Assembly (NCBI GenBank): GCA_020846635.1
Contig: JADLDO010000048.1
Location: 1 to 64,000, forward strand
Direction: 5' to 3'
Length of the DNA: 64,000 nt
DNA from: Caldilineaceae bacterium
Lineage (GTDB): Bacteria; Chloroflexota; Anaerolineae; Caldilineales; Caldilineaceae
The position numbers and the translations under genes are program-made. Below the pieces are notes generated by a model. That model saw only the letters and a list, made by a program, of their open reading frames with translations, was not told the origin of the DNA and did no database searches. Shown here piece after piece: positions 30,808 through 39,067 of this stretch; positions within the stretch are counted from its first letter, which is position 1; the number at the start of each line of letters is the position of its first letter.

Positions 30808-31749
30808 ATGAGTACACGCGACGCTGCCGCCTATGGCACCGCGGTGGTGAAACCAGCCGATTTCGACGCGTTTTGGGAAGATGTATTGGCCCAAGCGGCG
30901 AAGATCCCGCTGAATGCAGAGGTGACCCCTATACCCCTGCGCTCAACACCCGAAGTAGAGGTCTTTGAGGTACATTACGACAGTCTTGACAATGTGCGCG
31001 TGGCGGGATGGTATTGTCTGCCCCGCAAGCGGCAGGAACCGCTGCCGGCGATGGTCTTCTACCCCGGCTATGTCAGCGAACCGGGATTGCCCAAAGCCTA
31101 TGCGCTGCGCGGCTATGCGACCTTTGGCGTGGCCCCGCGTGGCAAACTACGCAGCAATCACCAGTATAATCCTGGCTATCCCGGCTTGCTGACCCACAAC
31201 ATCACCGACCGCAATACCTACAGCTATCGCGGCTTTTATGTGGATGCGTGGCGGGTGATTGATTTCCTCTTGGAGCGACCCGAAGTGGACAATGCGCGCA
31301 TTGGCGTGCAGGGGGGCAGCCAGGGAGGGGCCTTGACGCTCCTGGCCGCGTCCATGCGTCATGAGATTGCCGCGGCTTCGGCCCAGGCGCCCTACTTGGC
31401 AGGCATGATCGACGCCATTGAGTTGACCCACTCCTATCCCTATGAGGAGATCAACGAATATCTGCATCTGCACCCCGAATCACGCGACAAAGTGGTGGAG
31501 ACATTGGCCTATTTCGACTGTCACAACTTTGTTGACCGTATCCAATGCCCCATCATCGTCAATATCGGGTTAAACGATGATGTCTGCCCCCCGGAGACAG
31601 GTTATGCGGTCTTTGAGAGGATTGGGAGTGCCAACAAGAAGCTCTATCCCTATGCAGGTCATGCGCATGATTCCAATGCCTATGAGCATGGGGCGATCAT
31701 CAACCGCTTCCTTGACGGCATCTTGCAGCCCCAGCCGGTTGCAGCCTAA
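30808..31749 (+). CDS. Acetylxylan-esterase-like alpha/beta hydrolase (AXE1 / carbohydrate esterase 7 type)
   Basis: This 313-residue alpha/beta hydrolase is of the AXE1/cephalosporin C deacetylase family. It has the N-terminal DFDAFWEDVL segment, the RGK motif (APRGKLRSN), the nucleophile elbow GGS171QGG, the acid in GLNDDVCPP (D257 or D258) and the His in AGHAHD (H285 or H287). Such enzymes remove acetyl groups from xylan fragments and acetylated sugars. No signal peptide is present, so it should act on imported oligosaccharides. AGGAG precedes the ATG. A diverged paralogue follows directly. Confidence 0.88.
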   Translation: MSTRDAAAYGTAVVKPADFDAFWEDVLAQAAKIPLNAEVTPIPLRSTPEVEVFEVHYDSLDNVRVAGWYCLPRKRQEPLPAMVFYPGYVSEPGLPKAYALRGYATFGVAPRGKLRSNHQYNPGYPGLLTHNITDRNTYSYRGFYVDAWRVIDFLLERPEVDNARIGVQGGSQGGALTLLAASMRHEIAAASAQAPYLAGMIDAIELTHSYPYEEINEYLHLHPESRDKVVETLAYFDCHNFVDRIQCPIIVNIGLNDDVCPPETGYAVFERIGSANKKLYPYAGHAHDSNAYEHGAIINRFLDGILQPQPVAA

Positions 31750-31797
31750 CTGTCTCACTTCTAATCACACTACCTGACTGCAAATCGGAGCAGACCC

Positions 31798-32700
31798 ATG
31801 TCGAATTTGGCAGTGCCCGCACCGGCGGATTTTGACGCCTATTGGGCGAATGTAATGGATGAATTGGCAGCCTTGCCGCCCGCGCCGGAAGTGACGGTGA
31901 ACCAGATACGCAGCAGCGAACTTTCGACCGTCTATGATCTCTATCTCACCAGCATCGGCCCCTATCGCATCTATGCGTTTTTTAGCATCCCAAAGGGAGA
32001 AGGGCCATTCCCTGCCATTATCCACACGGGCGGCTATGGCAGCGTGGTGCATATTGCCCCGCCTGAGGAACGGCAGCGATATGTGACCATCGCGCTGCGC
32101 GTCCGTGGCAAGCGCCTGGCCGATCAGCCTTTTGCCGCTGCCTTTCCAGGGCTATTGACCACTGGCATTGATTCGCCGCAGAGCTATATCTACCGCGGCA
32201 TAGTGGCGGACTGTTGTCGTGCCGTTGATTTCTTGCTGACGCGGCCTGAAGTGGATGCGAGCAAGATCGCGGTCGTCGGTGATGATTTGGCTTTGATCAC
32301 CGCTGCGTTGCGTCCCCAGGTGGATGCGCTTTACGCGTCACCGGGCCTTTTCTATGGCATGGAGCAGCTTGCGCCACGCACGAACGCCTATCCTATTGAG
32401 GAATTCAACGACTATACGCGGAGCTATCCCGACCGCGCTGCGGCGATGTGGAAGACCGTGAACTACTTCAACCCGCTGCACTTTGCGCCCAAAGTCAAGG
32501 CGGAGACGGTCCTGGTCACAGGCAACGAACGGGATATGTTCTCGCCAGAGGTGATCGCCCCCCTGGCAAACGCCTTTGGCAAGCCTGTCGATCAATATGT
32601 CTCTCTCCACTCCGGCTATAAGGATGGAGTGCGGCAGGCGACGTGGCTGGCTGAACGGTATGGTTTGGGCACGCCCGTCCTGCCGCCGCACTGGTCGTAG
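31798..32700 (+). CDS. Acetylxylan-esterase-like paralogue lacking the nucleophilic serine
   Basis: The 300-residue protein is collinear with the preceding esterase: DFDAYWANVMDEL, the RGK motif (RVRGKRLADQ), AFPGLLTTGIDSPQSYIYRG and a shared C-terminal half. At the nucleophile elbow GGSQGG is replaced by GDDLA (161-165), so Asp163 stands where Ser should be and the second Gly is Ala. D246 (NERDMF) and H271 (LHSGYKDG) roughly match the other triad positions. It is unlikely to be an active serine esterase. It could be a pseudoenzyme partner or binding subunit, or have a changed mechanism. It starts 48 bp after its paralogue with GGAG upstream, so the two are probably co-expressed. Confidence 0.78.
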   Translation: MSNLAVPAPADFDAYWANVMDELAALPPAPEVTVNQIRSSELSTVYDLYLTSIGPYRIYAFFSIPKGEGPFPAIIHTGGYGSVVHIAPPEERQRYVTIALRVRGKRLADQPFAAAFPGLLTTGIDSPQSYIYRGIVADCCRAVDFLLTRPEVDASKIAVVGDDLALITAALRPQVDALYASPGLFYGMEQLAPRTNAYPIEEFNDYTRSYPDRAAAMWKTVNYFNPLHFAPKVKAETVLVTGNERDMFSPEVIAPLANAFGKPVDQYVSLHSGYKDGVRQATWLAERYGLGTPVLPPHWS

Positions 32701-32735
32701 TTCATTCAAGTTGTTATCATAAGGGCGGCTTCACT

Positions 32736-32795
32736 CTGTCACCCCGCAGGGGTCTCTCTGTCAACTTTCCCGGAGAGATGCCTGCGGCATGACAG
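32736..32795. repeat. Imperfect palindromic intergenic repeat (CTGTCA...TGACAG)
   Basis: Arms around CCCGCAGG and CCTGCGG, flanked by CTGTCA and TGACAG with CTCTC and GAGAG inside, form an imperfect long hairpin. A related element lies at 44630-44689. This looks like a small repeated intergenic element. Confidence 0.5.
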
Positions 32796-32858
32796 ATCGG
32801 TGTAGCGCGTAGCCGCGCTGCTGAGTGGTGTGTCGTTAGAAATGTGAGAGATAAAACT

Positions 32859-33371
32859 ATGTTGACCGCGCCCATGCATTATCAACCGCCGCAAAAGACG
32901 GGTAAGCTGACCGCGGCTGAATTAGATGAGTTTCTGCGCCAGCCGTGGAACGCGCGGCTGGCGACGGTGAGCCCCGAAGGGCGGCCCTATGTGGCCCCGG
33001 TTTGGTATGCATACGACGCAGCCCAGGGCATCTTCTATGTGGTGGGCCGAGAGAAGTCGGCCTATGTAGCGCATATCCGCCACAACCCGGCGGTGGCATT
33101 GCAGATGGCCGATGATGTACATCTGGAACATACGCGGGTGCTGATTGAGGGGCAAGCCGAGATCAGCAAGGGGCCGGTTGCGCCGGAGAGTGATCCCTGG
33201 CTGCGCGACCTGGTCAACGAAATGGCTTCGCGCTATATGGGGCCAGATGGGCCAAGCTATGCCGCCAAAACATTGGATCGCCCGCGGGTGCTGATCACGA
33301 TCCGACCAGAGCGGATGCAGTCGTGGACGGGCGGCGAGTGGGCAGCGCATTACTGGCGATTTCAAAAGTAA
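32859..33371 (+). CDS. Pyridoxamine 5'-phosphate oxidase-like / F420- or FMN-binding split-barrel protein
   Basis: The product is a split-barrel flavin or F420-binding protein of the PNPOx-like family. It has LRQPWNARLATVSPEGRPYVAPVWYAYD at the N-terminus, an expected cofactor-binding strand (FYVVGREKSAYVAHIRHNPAVALQMAD) and a C-terminal WTGGEW stretch. Family members reduce small molecules or bind haem, and the substrate cannot be inferred. The frame can start at GTG 32844 or ATG 32859; the latter has GAGAG upstream and was chosen (170 residues). Confidence 0.82.
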   Translation: MLTAPMHYQPPQKTGKLTAAELDEFLRQPWNARLATVSPEGRPYVAPVWYAYDAAQGIFYVVGREKSAYVAHIRHNPAVALQMADDVHLEHTRVLIEGQAEISKGPVAPESDPWLRDLVNEMASRYMGPDGPSYAAKTLDRPRVLITIRPERMQSWTGGEWAAHYWRFQK

Positions 33372-33517
33372 ATGGATTGAGGGGAACCAACCTCGAGTTC
33401 AATGCCGTTTAGAATCATGTAGAGCCATTTACTTTAGAGACCGGTCATTTTATGGCCGGGCGTTTTTGTGTCCTCAAAATGCCCGCCCAAAAAGTGCCAA
33501 AGCCTGGAAAGAAGAGA

Positions 33518-34618
33518 ATGATGTTGCGTTATACTGTCCCCTTGATCTGTTTGACTCTTGCGCTGCTTGTAGGTGGTTGTGTTGTGCAGCCCATTACGCC
33601 CGAAACGCCGGCAGCGTCCACACAAGAACCCACAACGGAGGAGGCTGCATCAACAACGGATGCCGGCTTTTCCACAGATCGCTTGTCGAACCTCGAATAT
33701 CAGCTTGATGCCATTGAGTTAGGGCCGATCCAGCTAGCCGATGGGCATTATGAAGATGTGGCGAATCGAATCGCGGTGGATTGGGTAAACACCTATGCCC
33801 TGGGCGAGTTAAATGGCGTGCCAGCCGCAGCCGTTGTCTTGAGCGCCAATACCGGCGGCAGCGGCACCTTTAGTGTGCTGGCTGTTGTGGTCGAGGAGGA
33901 GGGCGCGCTGGTCAATGTTGCCGATGCACTCATTGGGGATCGTATACGCATCAACTCGATTGGCTTTGACGCTGATGAGATCGTGCTGGACTTTGTGACG
34001 CAGGGGCCGGATGAGCCGATGTGCTGCGGGACGCAACGCACGCTGACAAGCTTTGCGCTGCAAGACGAGCAGTTGACTGCGACTGAGACAGAAGTCATTG
34101 GTGTCCAGGAACAGATCAGTGAAACAGTGGTCATGACCTTTACCCCTCAAGTGATTCCTGCTGAGACGCGGGCCGGTAGCTGCTTTACCAACGCCATTAG
34201 CGTAAGTCGGGCGGATGCATGGCGCTGCACAACCGACAACCAGATCCATGATCCCTGTTTCCAGGTGGACGATGCGCCGACGCTGGTTTGTGGGGCCGAC
34301 CCCATCAGCGGCGAAGAAGGGTTTGTTTTGGAACTGACCGAACCCCTGCCCGCGGTGGAGGTGTATGAATCCGATCGGGCTTGGCTGATCCAATTAGGCG
34401 ACGGCACAATCTGTGGAATGATGACCGGCACTGTGCCGGGAGTGGGCGATCAGGTAGCTCCCTATGGCTGTGCTGATGAAGCGCAATCCTATTTAATGGA
34501 GCAGTTCAACACGGAGTTCCCGCTTTGGTTTGCCCAGGATGTAACCTTTGATGTGGGTGAAAACGGCTTTTCCATTCGCTCATCTGTCATGAAACCAGTG
34601 GCTACAGTTTGGCGGTAG
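33518..34618 (+). CDS. Secreted lipoprotein of unknown function
   Basis: The 366-residue product has a signal peptide (LRYTVPLICLTLALLVG) and lipobox GGC, followed by a Pro/Thr/Ala/Glu-rich linker (to about residue 50). The mature part begins LEYQLDAIELGPIQLADGHYEDV and contains a domain seen in bacterial secreted proteins (VDWVNTYALGELNGVPAAAVVLSANTGGSGTF..L..V). Several Cys residues (MCCGTQ, SCFTN, WRCTTD, CFQVDD, TICGMM, YGCADE) may form disulfides. I do not recognise a catalytic family. The earlier possible starts add a charged stretch before the signal peptide; the ATG at 33518 follows GGAAAG and was chosen. A perfect hairpin lies downstream. Confidence 0.75.
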   Translation: MMLRYTVPLICLTLALLVGGCVVQPITPETPAASTQEPTTEEAASTTDAGFSTDRLSNLEYQLDAIELGPIQLADGHYEDVANRIAVDWVNTYALGELNGVPAAAVVLSANTGGSGTFSVLAVVVEEEGALVNVADALIGDRIRINSIGFDADEIVLDFVTQGPDEPMCCGTQRTLTSFALQDEQLTATETEVIGVQEQISETVVMTFTPQVIPAETRAGSCFTNAISVSRADAWRCTTDNQIHDPCFQVDDAPTLVCGADPISGEEGFVLELTEPLPAVEVYESDRAWLIQLGDGTICGMMTGTVPGVGDQVAPYGCADEAQSYLMEQFNTEFPLWFAQDVTFDVGENGFSIRSSVMKPVATVWR

Positions 34619-34640
34619 CCATTGAGGTTAGGTAGATTCA

Positions 34641-34685
34641 CGTAAAAGCAGGGGGACAACAGCATGTTGTCCCCCTGCTTTTACG
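34641..34685. terminator. Perfect 21-bp inverted repeat, bidirectional terminator
   Basis: The arms (34641-34661 and 34665-34685) pair perfectly around a 3-nt loop. They carry AAAA and TTTT at the outer ends, so they act as a terminator on either strand. It lies 22 bp past the lipoprotein gene. Confidence 0.85.
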
Positions 34686-34767
34686 TTGCCCCCTTTTTGT
34701 TAGGCCCAGAGAAGGGCATTGCGCTATACTGCGGGCGATAAAAGCCTAGATAACAGGAGGGGGAACG

Positions 34768-35778
34768 ATGTCGAGGAGTGGTGTAGAGGACAAACTGCCC
34801 TGGAGGCAAGTGCCGCGGGCGGTACGCCAGCAGGTTGAGACGGCATTGTAAGCGCCCGTCCTGCGCGCATCGCGTATCTGGGGCGGCTATTCACCCACGC
34901 CTTCCTACCGGCTGGCGCTGGCGGATGGGCGAAAGGCATTTTTCAAGGCGACTTACCAAGCCTCCAATGAGTTTTCAACCCAAGCTCTCTATGAGGAGGA
35001 ACGTATCTACCAGGAGCTAGGTGAACTGCTCGATCACTGGATACCGCAATACTATGCGACCATCGCCCATGACGATTGGCATGGGTTGTTGCTGGAAGAC
35101 TTGGGGCCGAAAACCGTTCCACCGTGGACTCCGGCATTGACGCGCCGGATTACGCATGCCCTGGCTGTCTTTCATCGTTCGACGCTGGGCGCTGCGCTGC
35201 CGGAGTGGCTTGCGCGCCCCCACCAATTCCTCGCGGGCGACACCTGGCAGCGTGTGGTAGATACATCAGAGGGGTTTCGACGGATTGCGACAATGGCGGG
35301 CGAATCGGCACCGCAAGCACTGTCGTGGCTGCAATTTGCCTCCCCAACCATCCATGCGTTGTTGCAACAGCAAACGTTGACGCTGGAGCCGCATGCGCTT
35401 CTGCATGGCGATCTGCGCTCTGATAACCTGCGCTATGGAAAAGGCAAGCTCTATCTGTTCGACTGGCCCGCCATCAGCGTGGGACGACCTGAGTGGGACA
35501 CGGTTGCTTTTGCTCAGAGTGTCGCCGTTGAAGGGGGGCCGTCGCCGGACCAGGTGATGGCCTGGTATGCGGAGAAGTTCCCCGTCGATGCCGCTGTTCT
35601 CGACTATTCAATTGCCTATTGGCTGGCTTTTTTTGCGCGCCGCGCTTGGCAGCCGGAAGTCCACGGACTCCCCCGTCTGCGACGTTTCCAGCGCCAACAA
35701 CTGGGAACATTGGTACAGTGGGCGGCGCGCCACTGGTCGTTGCCGGAGCCTACGTGGGCTGGCGAGTTGTTGCGGTAG
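34768..35778 (+). pseudogene. Aminoglycoside-phosphotransferase-family kinase interrupted by one in-frame stop
   Basis: From ATG 34768 (preceded by AGGAGGGGG) the frame reads MSRSGVEDKLPWRQVPRAVR and meets TAA at 34849-34851. It then continues in the same frame with no other stop to 35778. The rest is an APH-family kinase: GGYSPTPSYRLALADGRKAFFKA (ATP-loop strand with Lys), LLLEDLGP, LHGDLRSDNLRYGKGKLYLFDW (catalytic HGDxxxxN and metal-binding FDW) and IAYWLAFFARRAW. Intact length would be 336 residues. The downstream ATG at 35086 lacks the ATP-binding half, so re-initiation there would not restore activity. Either this is a young nonsense pseudogene or the base is wrong. Such kinases may phosphorylate choline, sugars or drugs. 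Confidence 0.8.
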
Positions 35779-35783
35779 AGGGG

Positions 35784-36614
35784 CTATGGGTGGAGCTCTG
35801 TCACGCCGCGGTCGAGTTCGTATAGCACACGGATTTCTTCGGCGGTTAGAGGGCGGTTGAAGATCGCAAGGTCGTCCATGAGGCCGACAAATGGCCCTGT
35901 GCCGAGCCGGATCGTGGCATTCGCTACATCCCAGTTAAAACGTTCGCGAATGATGCCGGATGCTGCTTGGTATTCGGCGTCAAAGTAGAGCCTGGCTCTG
36001 CCGTTTTGGCTGTTATTCAAGCCATCCCATGTGATGACAACATGCGTCCAGCGGTCTTTGGCAAAGGGCGGTTCGGTGACTTTCGCCAAGCGCCAGTAGA
36101 ACTCCTTGCTTTGTGCCTGTAGCTTGTTTACGTCCCAAGTTGCGCGATCTCCAAAGACGCCCAGCCGGAAATCGGATGGCGTGTCATTCTTGGTGAAATC
36201 AATCCAGATACAATCATCGCTGTAAATTTTGTCGGTCATTTGAAAGGGATCGGCGTACTGACCGTCAATTTCGGCGGGGTCAAGCCGCATCCAAAATGAA
36301 GCGGTTCCGCGAAAGAGTTGGGGTGAGTAGGCGACATTCTTTTCGGCCTTATAGAGCAAGATATGGTTGCTCGCCTGGGTAAAGGCCAGCGCATCGCCAT
36401 ATTTGCCTGCACCCTCGGCAATCGAAATAGACGCCGCGCCAATGCCGGGCGTGCCTCCTGTGACGATCTCTCCCATCGCAATTTCGGCGGTATAGACCTG
36501 TTTGTCACCCAGGGCGAAATCAGCATCCGGCCCATGATCGAACGAGGCGTGGAAGGTTAGGGCAGTGGAGAGGTTGGCGCGGGTTTCATTGGGGGTGGGG
36601 TGGGTGCTGGTCAT
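35784..36614 (-). CDS. LamG/concanavalin-A-like domain protein
   Basis: This 276-residue protein is a jelly-roll of the LamG-like (concanavalin A-like lectin/glucanase) fold. The strand pattern includes LTFHASFDHGPDADF, GTASFWMRLDP, WTHVVITWDGL, GRARLYFDAEY and the characteristic end GLMDDLAIFNRPLTAEEIRVLYE. It has no signal peptide or catalytic pair, so a binding role is likely. It lies tail-to-tail with the broken kinase gene, 5 bp away. Confidence 0.82.
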   Translation of the reverse strand: MTSTHPTPNETRANLSTALTFHASFDHGPDADFALGDKQVYTAEIAMGEIVTGGTPGIGAASISIAEGAGKYGDALAFTQASNHILLYKAEKNVAYSPQLFRGTASFWMRLDPAEIDGQYADPFQMTDKIYSDDCIWIDFTKNDTPSDFRLGVFGDRATWDVNKLQAQSKEFYWRLAKVTEPPFAKDRWTHVVITWDGLNNSQNGRARLYFDAEYQAASGIIRERFNWDVANATIRLGTGPFVGLMDDLAIFNRPLTAEEIRVLYELDRGVTELHP

Positions 36615-36660
36615 GGGGTAATATCCTTTTTGAGTTCATGAAACGATATGAGGTGTACTA

Positions 36661-36692
36661 CCATCCCGGAAGCTCGGAAGCTTCCGGAAGGG
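36661..36692. terminator. Hairpin of the recurrent family after the YlxP-like gene
   Basis: Arms CCCGGAAGCT and AGCTTCCGG (with one imperfect pair further out) flank a 4-nt loop about 19 bp past the minus-strand stop. It is one of the family described in the findings. Confidence 0.5.
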
Positions 36693-36711
36693 TTTAGGTG
36701 TAGATTAGGTG

Positions 36712-36999
36712 CTAATCCAGCATCTCGATATGATAGTCGATCAACTGAGCGTCCATGCGCCAGCCCTCGACGCGGTTGGCGACAATCTGCAATTGACGGT
36801 GGGCCAGGGCATGGTTGCCGCTGACGCAGGCCACCTCTAGCACCGAGCGCGACAGGACATCTTGCGCGTCTGCCTCACAGACTGAGACGTTGAATTCGCG
36901 TCGTAGGCGGGCAATTAAGGGCTTGAGGATGCCGCGCTTGCCTTTGAGGCTGTCATTGAGTGGTAGGTAGAGTTCTAGGGTAAGTAAGCCGACGGCCAT
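36712..36999 (-). CDS. YlxP-like DUF503 protein
   Basis: The product matches the DUF503/YlxP family: MAVGLLTLELYLPLNDSLKGKRGILKPLIARLRREFNVSVCE, then VANRVEGWRMDAQLIDYHIEML. In many bacteria the family is encoded near rbfA and infB, and it is a small ribosome-associated protein of unclear role. Here it lies upstream of no translation gene. A TTG six bases earlier could be the start, but the ATG at 36999 is the family start (95 residues). Confidence 0.86.
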   Translation of the reverse strand: MAVGLLTLELYLPLNDSLKGKRGILKPLIARLRREFNVSVCEADAQDVLSRSVLEVACVSGNHALAHRQLQIVANRVEGWRMDAQLIDYHIEMLD

Positions 37000-37024
37000 A
37001 GTCAAGATTTGGATGGGGCGATAA

Positions 37025-37055
37025 CCCTCCCGGAAGCTTTGAGCTTCCGGGAGGG
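37025..37055. terminator. Hairpin of the recurrent family after lipM
   Basis: A perfect 13-bp stem (CCCTCCCGGAAGC with its complement) around a 5-nt loop lies 9 bp past the minus-strand lipM stop codon. Confidence 0.65.
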
Positions 37056-37063
37056 AATGATGG

Positions 37064-37954
37064 TTATTTGCGGCGGCTGATCCATTCAGCGTTGGCGTAT
37101 TGCTCGCGGATTAGCTCGGCAGTGCGACGTAGTTCGGCGGGAGTGGGCGAGGCGGGTTTGAAGGTTAGATTGAGCAACTCGCCAAATCCCTGGATGATCG
37201 CTTGCGCTACATGGTTGAAATCGAGGTGGGGATCATCTTCGGCGACACCCAATGCCTCTGCCAGCGTGCAGGCGCGCGCGATCAACTCTGCGCGCAGGCG
37301 CGCCCGTTCTTCTGCGGGCAATGCCAAGACATCGACCAAACGTCCAATATCGCCGACCAGCGGCAAACTGCCATGTTGAAGCACATAGCCGGCGCGGCGG
37401 CTTTGCGCGCTGCCGATGAGTTTGCGCCCATGCGCGGTGATCTCATAGGCGCTGGGGACTTCGAAGCAGGCAGCAGAGACATTCGGCCCGGCGCGCACAT
37501 TGCCCGCCGCTTTGTCGGCTGTCAGCCCCACCCGCTGCAACCCGGCTAGCAGCGCATTGCTCAGGCGCAGATAGGCATCCATCAGCGAACCGGAGACGCG
37601 TGGCTCATCGGCAGCGGCAGTGACGGCATAGGTCAGTTCGTCGGTGTGGAGAATGGCGCGGCCTCCCGTGGGGCGACGTACAATCTCATAGCCCAACTGC
37701 TCAACCACCTCGGCATCCACATCGGTGAATGGCTGGTGGCGACCCAAACTAACGGCTGGCGGCTGCCAGCGATAGAAGCGCAGGGTGGGGGGCGCTTCGC
37801 CACTGGCTGCGGCTTCGGCAAGCGCTTGATCCATTGCCATATTAGCCGCGCCGGAACGGGGCGCGTCGTCGATGATCAAACGCCAGACCGCGGGCGCAAA
37901 GGTTAGCTCCTGTTGGGTGGCGGCTTCTTGCAAGGGTGCAGTTTGCATTTCCAT
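37064..37954 (-). CDS. lipM: Octanoyltransferase LipM-like (BPL/LplA/LipB family)
   Basis: This 296-residue protein of the lipoate-ligase fold has RRPTGGRAILH (94-103), the conserved acyl-binding loop, and C163 in ACFEVPSAYEITAHGRKLIGSAQSRR. The Cys in this motif is the acyl-thioester residue of LipM and is absent from LplA ligases. A role in moving octanoyl from acyl carrier protein to the H-protein (GcvH) of the glycine cleavage system is therefore expected. The next gene upstream encodes YgfZ, a GcvT-fold protein, and the short 16-bp gap suggests they are co-transcribed. The first Met has no strong Shine-Dalgarno sequence, and Met3 is an alternative. Confidence 0.86.
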   Translation of the reverse strand: MEMQTAPLQEAATQQELTFAPAVWRLIIDDAPRSGAANMAMDQALAEAAASGEAPPTLRFYRWQPPAVSLGRHQPFTDVDAEVVEQLGYEIVRRPTGGRAILHTDELTYAVTAAADEPRVSGSLMDAYLRLSNALLAGLQRVGLTADKAAGNVRAGPNVSAACFEVPSAYEITAHGRKLIGSAQSRRAGYVLQHGSLPLVGDIGRLVDVLALPAEERARLRAELIARACTLAEALGVAEDDPHLDFNHVAQAIIQGFGELLNLTFKPASPTPAELRRTAELIREQYANAEWISRRK

Positions 37955-37970
37955 CGATGAATCCTAAATC

Positions 37971-38957
37971 CTATGCGCCCACAAACGGCAGCGCCACGAC
38001 GGTAGCGGCTTGATCTCCCACTTGGAGAGCCGTACCTGGCGCATTGTGGGGGCGCTTGATGATTGCCAGCGCGATGGGTGCGTTTAGCGCAGGGCTTTGG
38101 GCGACACTGGTGATGGTGCCGGCTGCGCGCCCTTCGGCGGTGACTTCGCTGCCCTCTGCCACGGCACTGGTGAGACGCAGCCCCACGAGCGTTTTGGTCA
38201 CTTTGTCATAGGTGATCTGGCGGGCGATGATCTCTTGACCGGTGTAGCAGCCCTTGTTTTCGGCGCACGCCCAGGCAAGGCCGGCCTCCAGCGGGTTGTG
38301 CGCTTCCACCAGTTCAGCACCGGCAGCAGGGCGACCCAACTCGACACGACGTGCATGGTAGGCGTCGTTGGAGATGGCGCGGGCACCTGCGGCCTGTAAC
38401 GTAGCGTTGACGCTTGCCACTTCTGCGACCGGCACCAAGAGTTCAAAGCCTGGGACTTCGTATTGGGGTTGGGCTACGACGATGAGATCGCCCTGGGTTG
38501 CCCACTCATTCGCCGCCAGGCTGCTTGCTTCCTGCCCAAGCGAAGCGAGTGCATGGGCGGCTTGTGGCCCCATGAGCCGCAGCTGCGCCCACTCTTCACC
38601 TAGATCGTGAACCTTGACCTTGTCCATGAAGAAGATCTGGCCGCGCAGATGGCGCGCCAGGGTTTGGCTTTGACCGGGCGCGGGCAACAGGAGCAGATCC
38701 TCGTCGCGAGCGATCACGCTAAAGACAAAAAGGATACGCGCCGTGGGGCTGGTCAGCACCGTCACCGCGCTTTGTCCAGGGCGCAAGGCCACGATGTTGT
38801 TGCTGGTCATGCGCTGTAGAAAGTCTTGACGGTCGGCGTCTGTCAGGCGGAGCACGCCGCCATCGGGCCGCGCCAACAGGGCCGCACCGTTTGTCAGCGC
38901 GGCATATTCGGCTGGGTCAACCGGGGTAAGCGTTTGAATGGATATTGTATCGGACAT
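37971..38957 (-). CDS. ygfZ: YgfZ/GcvT-fold folate-binding protein
   Basis: This 328-residue protein has the YgfZ signature KGCYTGQE near residue 235, followed by IIARQITYDKVTKTLVGLRL, and the earlier AGLAWA motif. YgfZ/IBA57 proteins use folate to help build or repair Fe-S clusters in MiaB-type radical SAM enzymes. The C-terminal part (SEVTAEGRAAGTITSVAQSP..GLA) is the aminomethyltransferase-like barrel. It lies just upstream of lipM on the same strand. Lipoyl synthase is itself an Fe-S radical SAM enzyme, so the pairing is functionally sensible. Confidence 0.9.
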   Translation of the reverse strand: MSDTISIQTLTPVDPAEYAALTNGAALLARPDGGVLRLTDADRQDFLQRMTSNNIVALRPGQSAVTVLTSPTARILFVFSVIARDEDLLLLPAPGQSQTLARHLRGQIFFMDKVKVHDLGEEWAQLRLMGPQAAHALASLGQEASSLAANEWATQGDLIVVAQPQYEVPGFELLVPVAEVASVNATLQAAGARAISNDAYHARRVELGRPAAGAELVEAHNPLEAGLAWACAENKGCYTGQEIIARQITYDKVTKTLVGLRLTSAVAEGSEVTAEGRAAGTITSVAQSPALNAPIALAIIKRPHNAPGTALQVGDQAATVVALPFVGA

Positions 38958-39067
38958 CAGTAAGTACCTGCTAGAATGAACGCTGGTCGAGCGTGTTAAT
39001 GTGATGCGGGATCGTTTATAGACACCAGTGTACCATATACGGTCAACTGGAGATGTAGCAGAGATGC

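Noticed and set aside
1336..37055. Recurrent hairpins considered as a dispersed CRISPR-like array.
   Set aside because: Copies are kilobases apart, are palindromic with variable loops, and there are no regular spacers or Cas genes.
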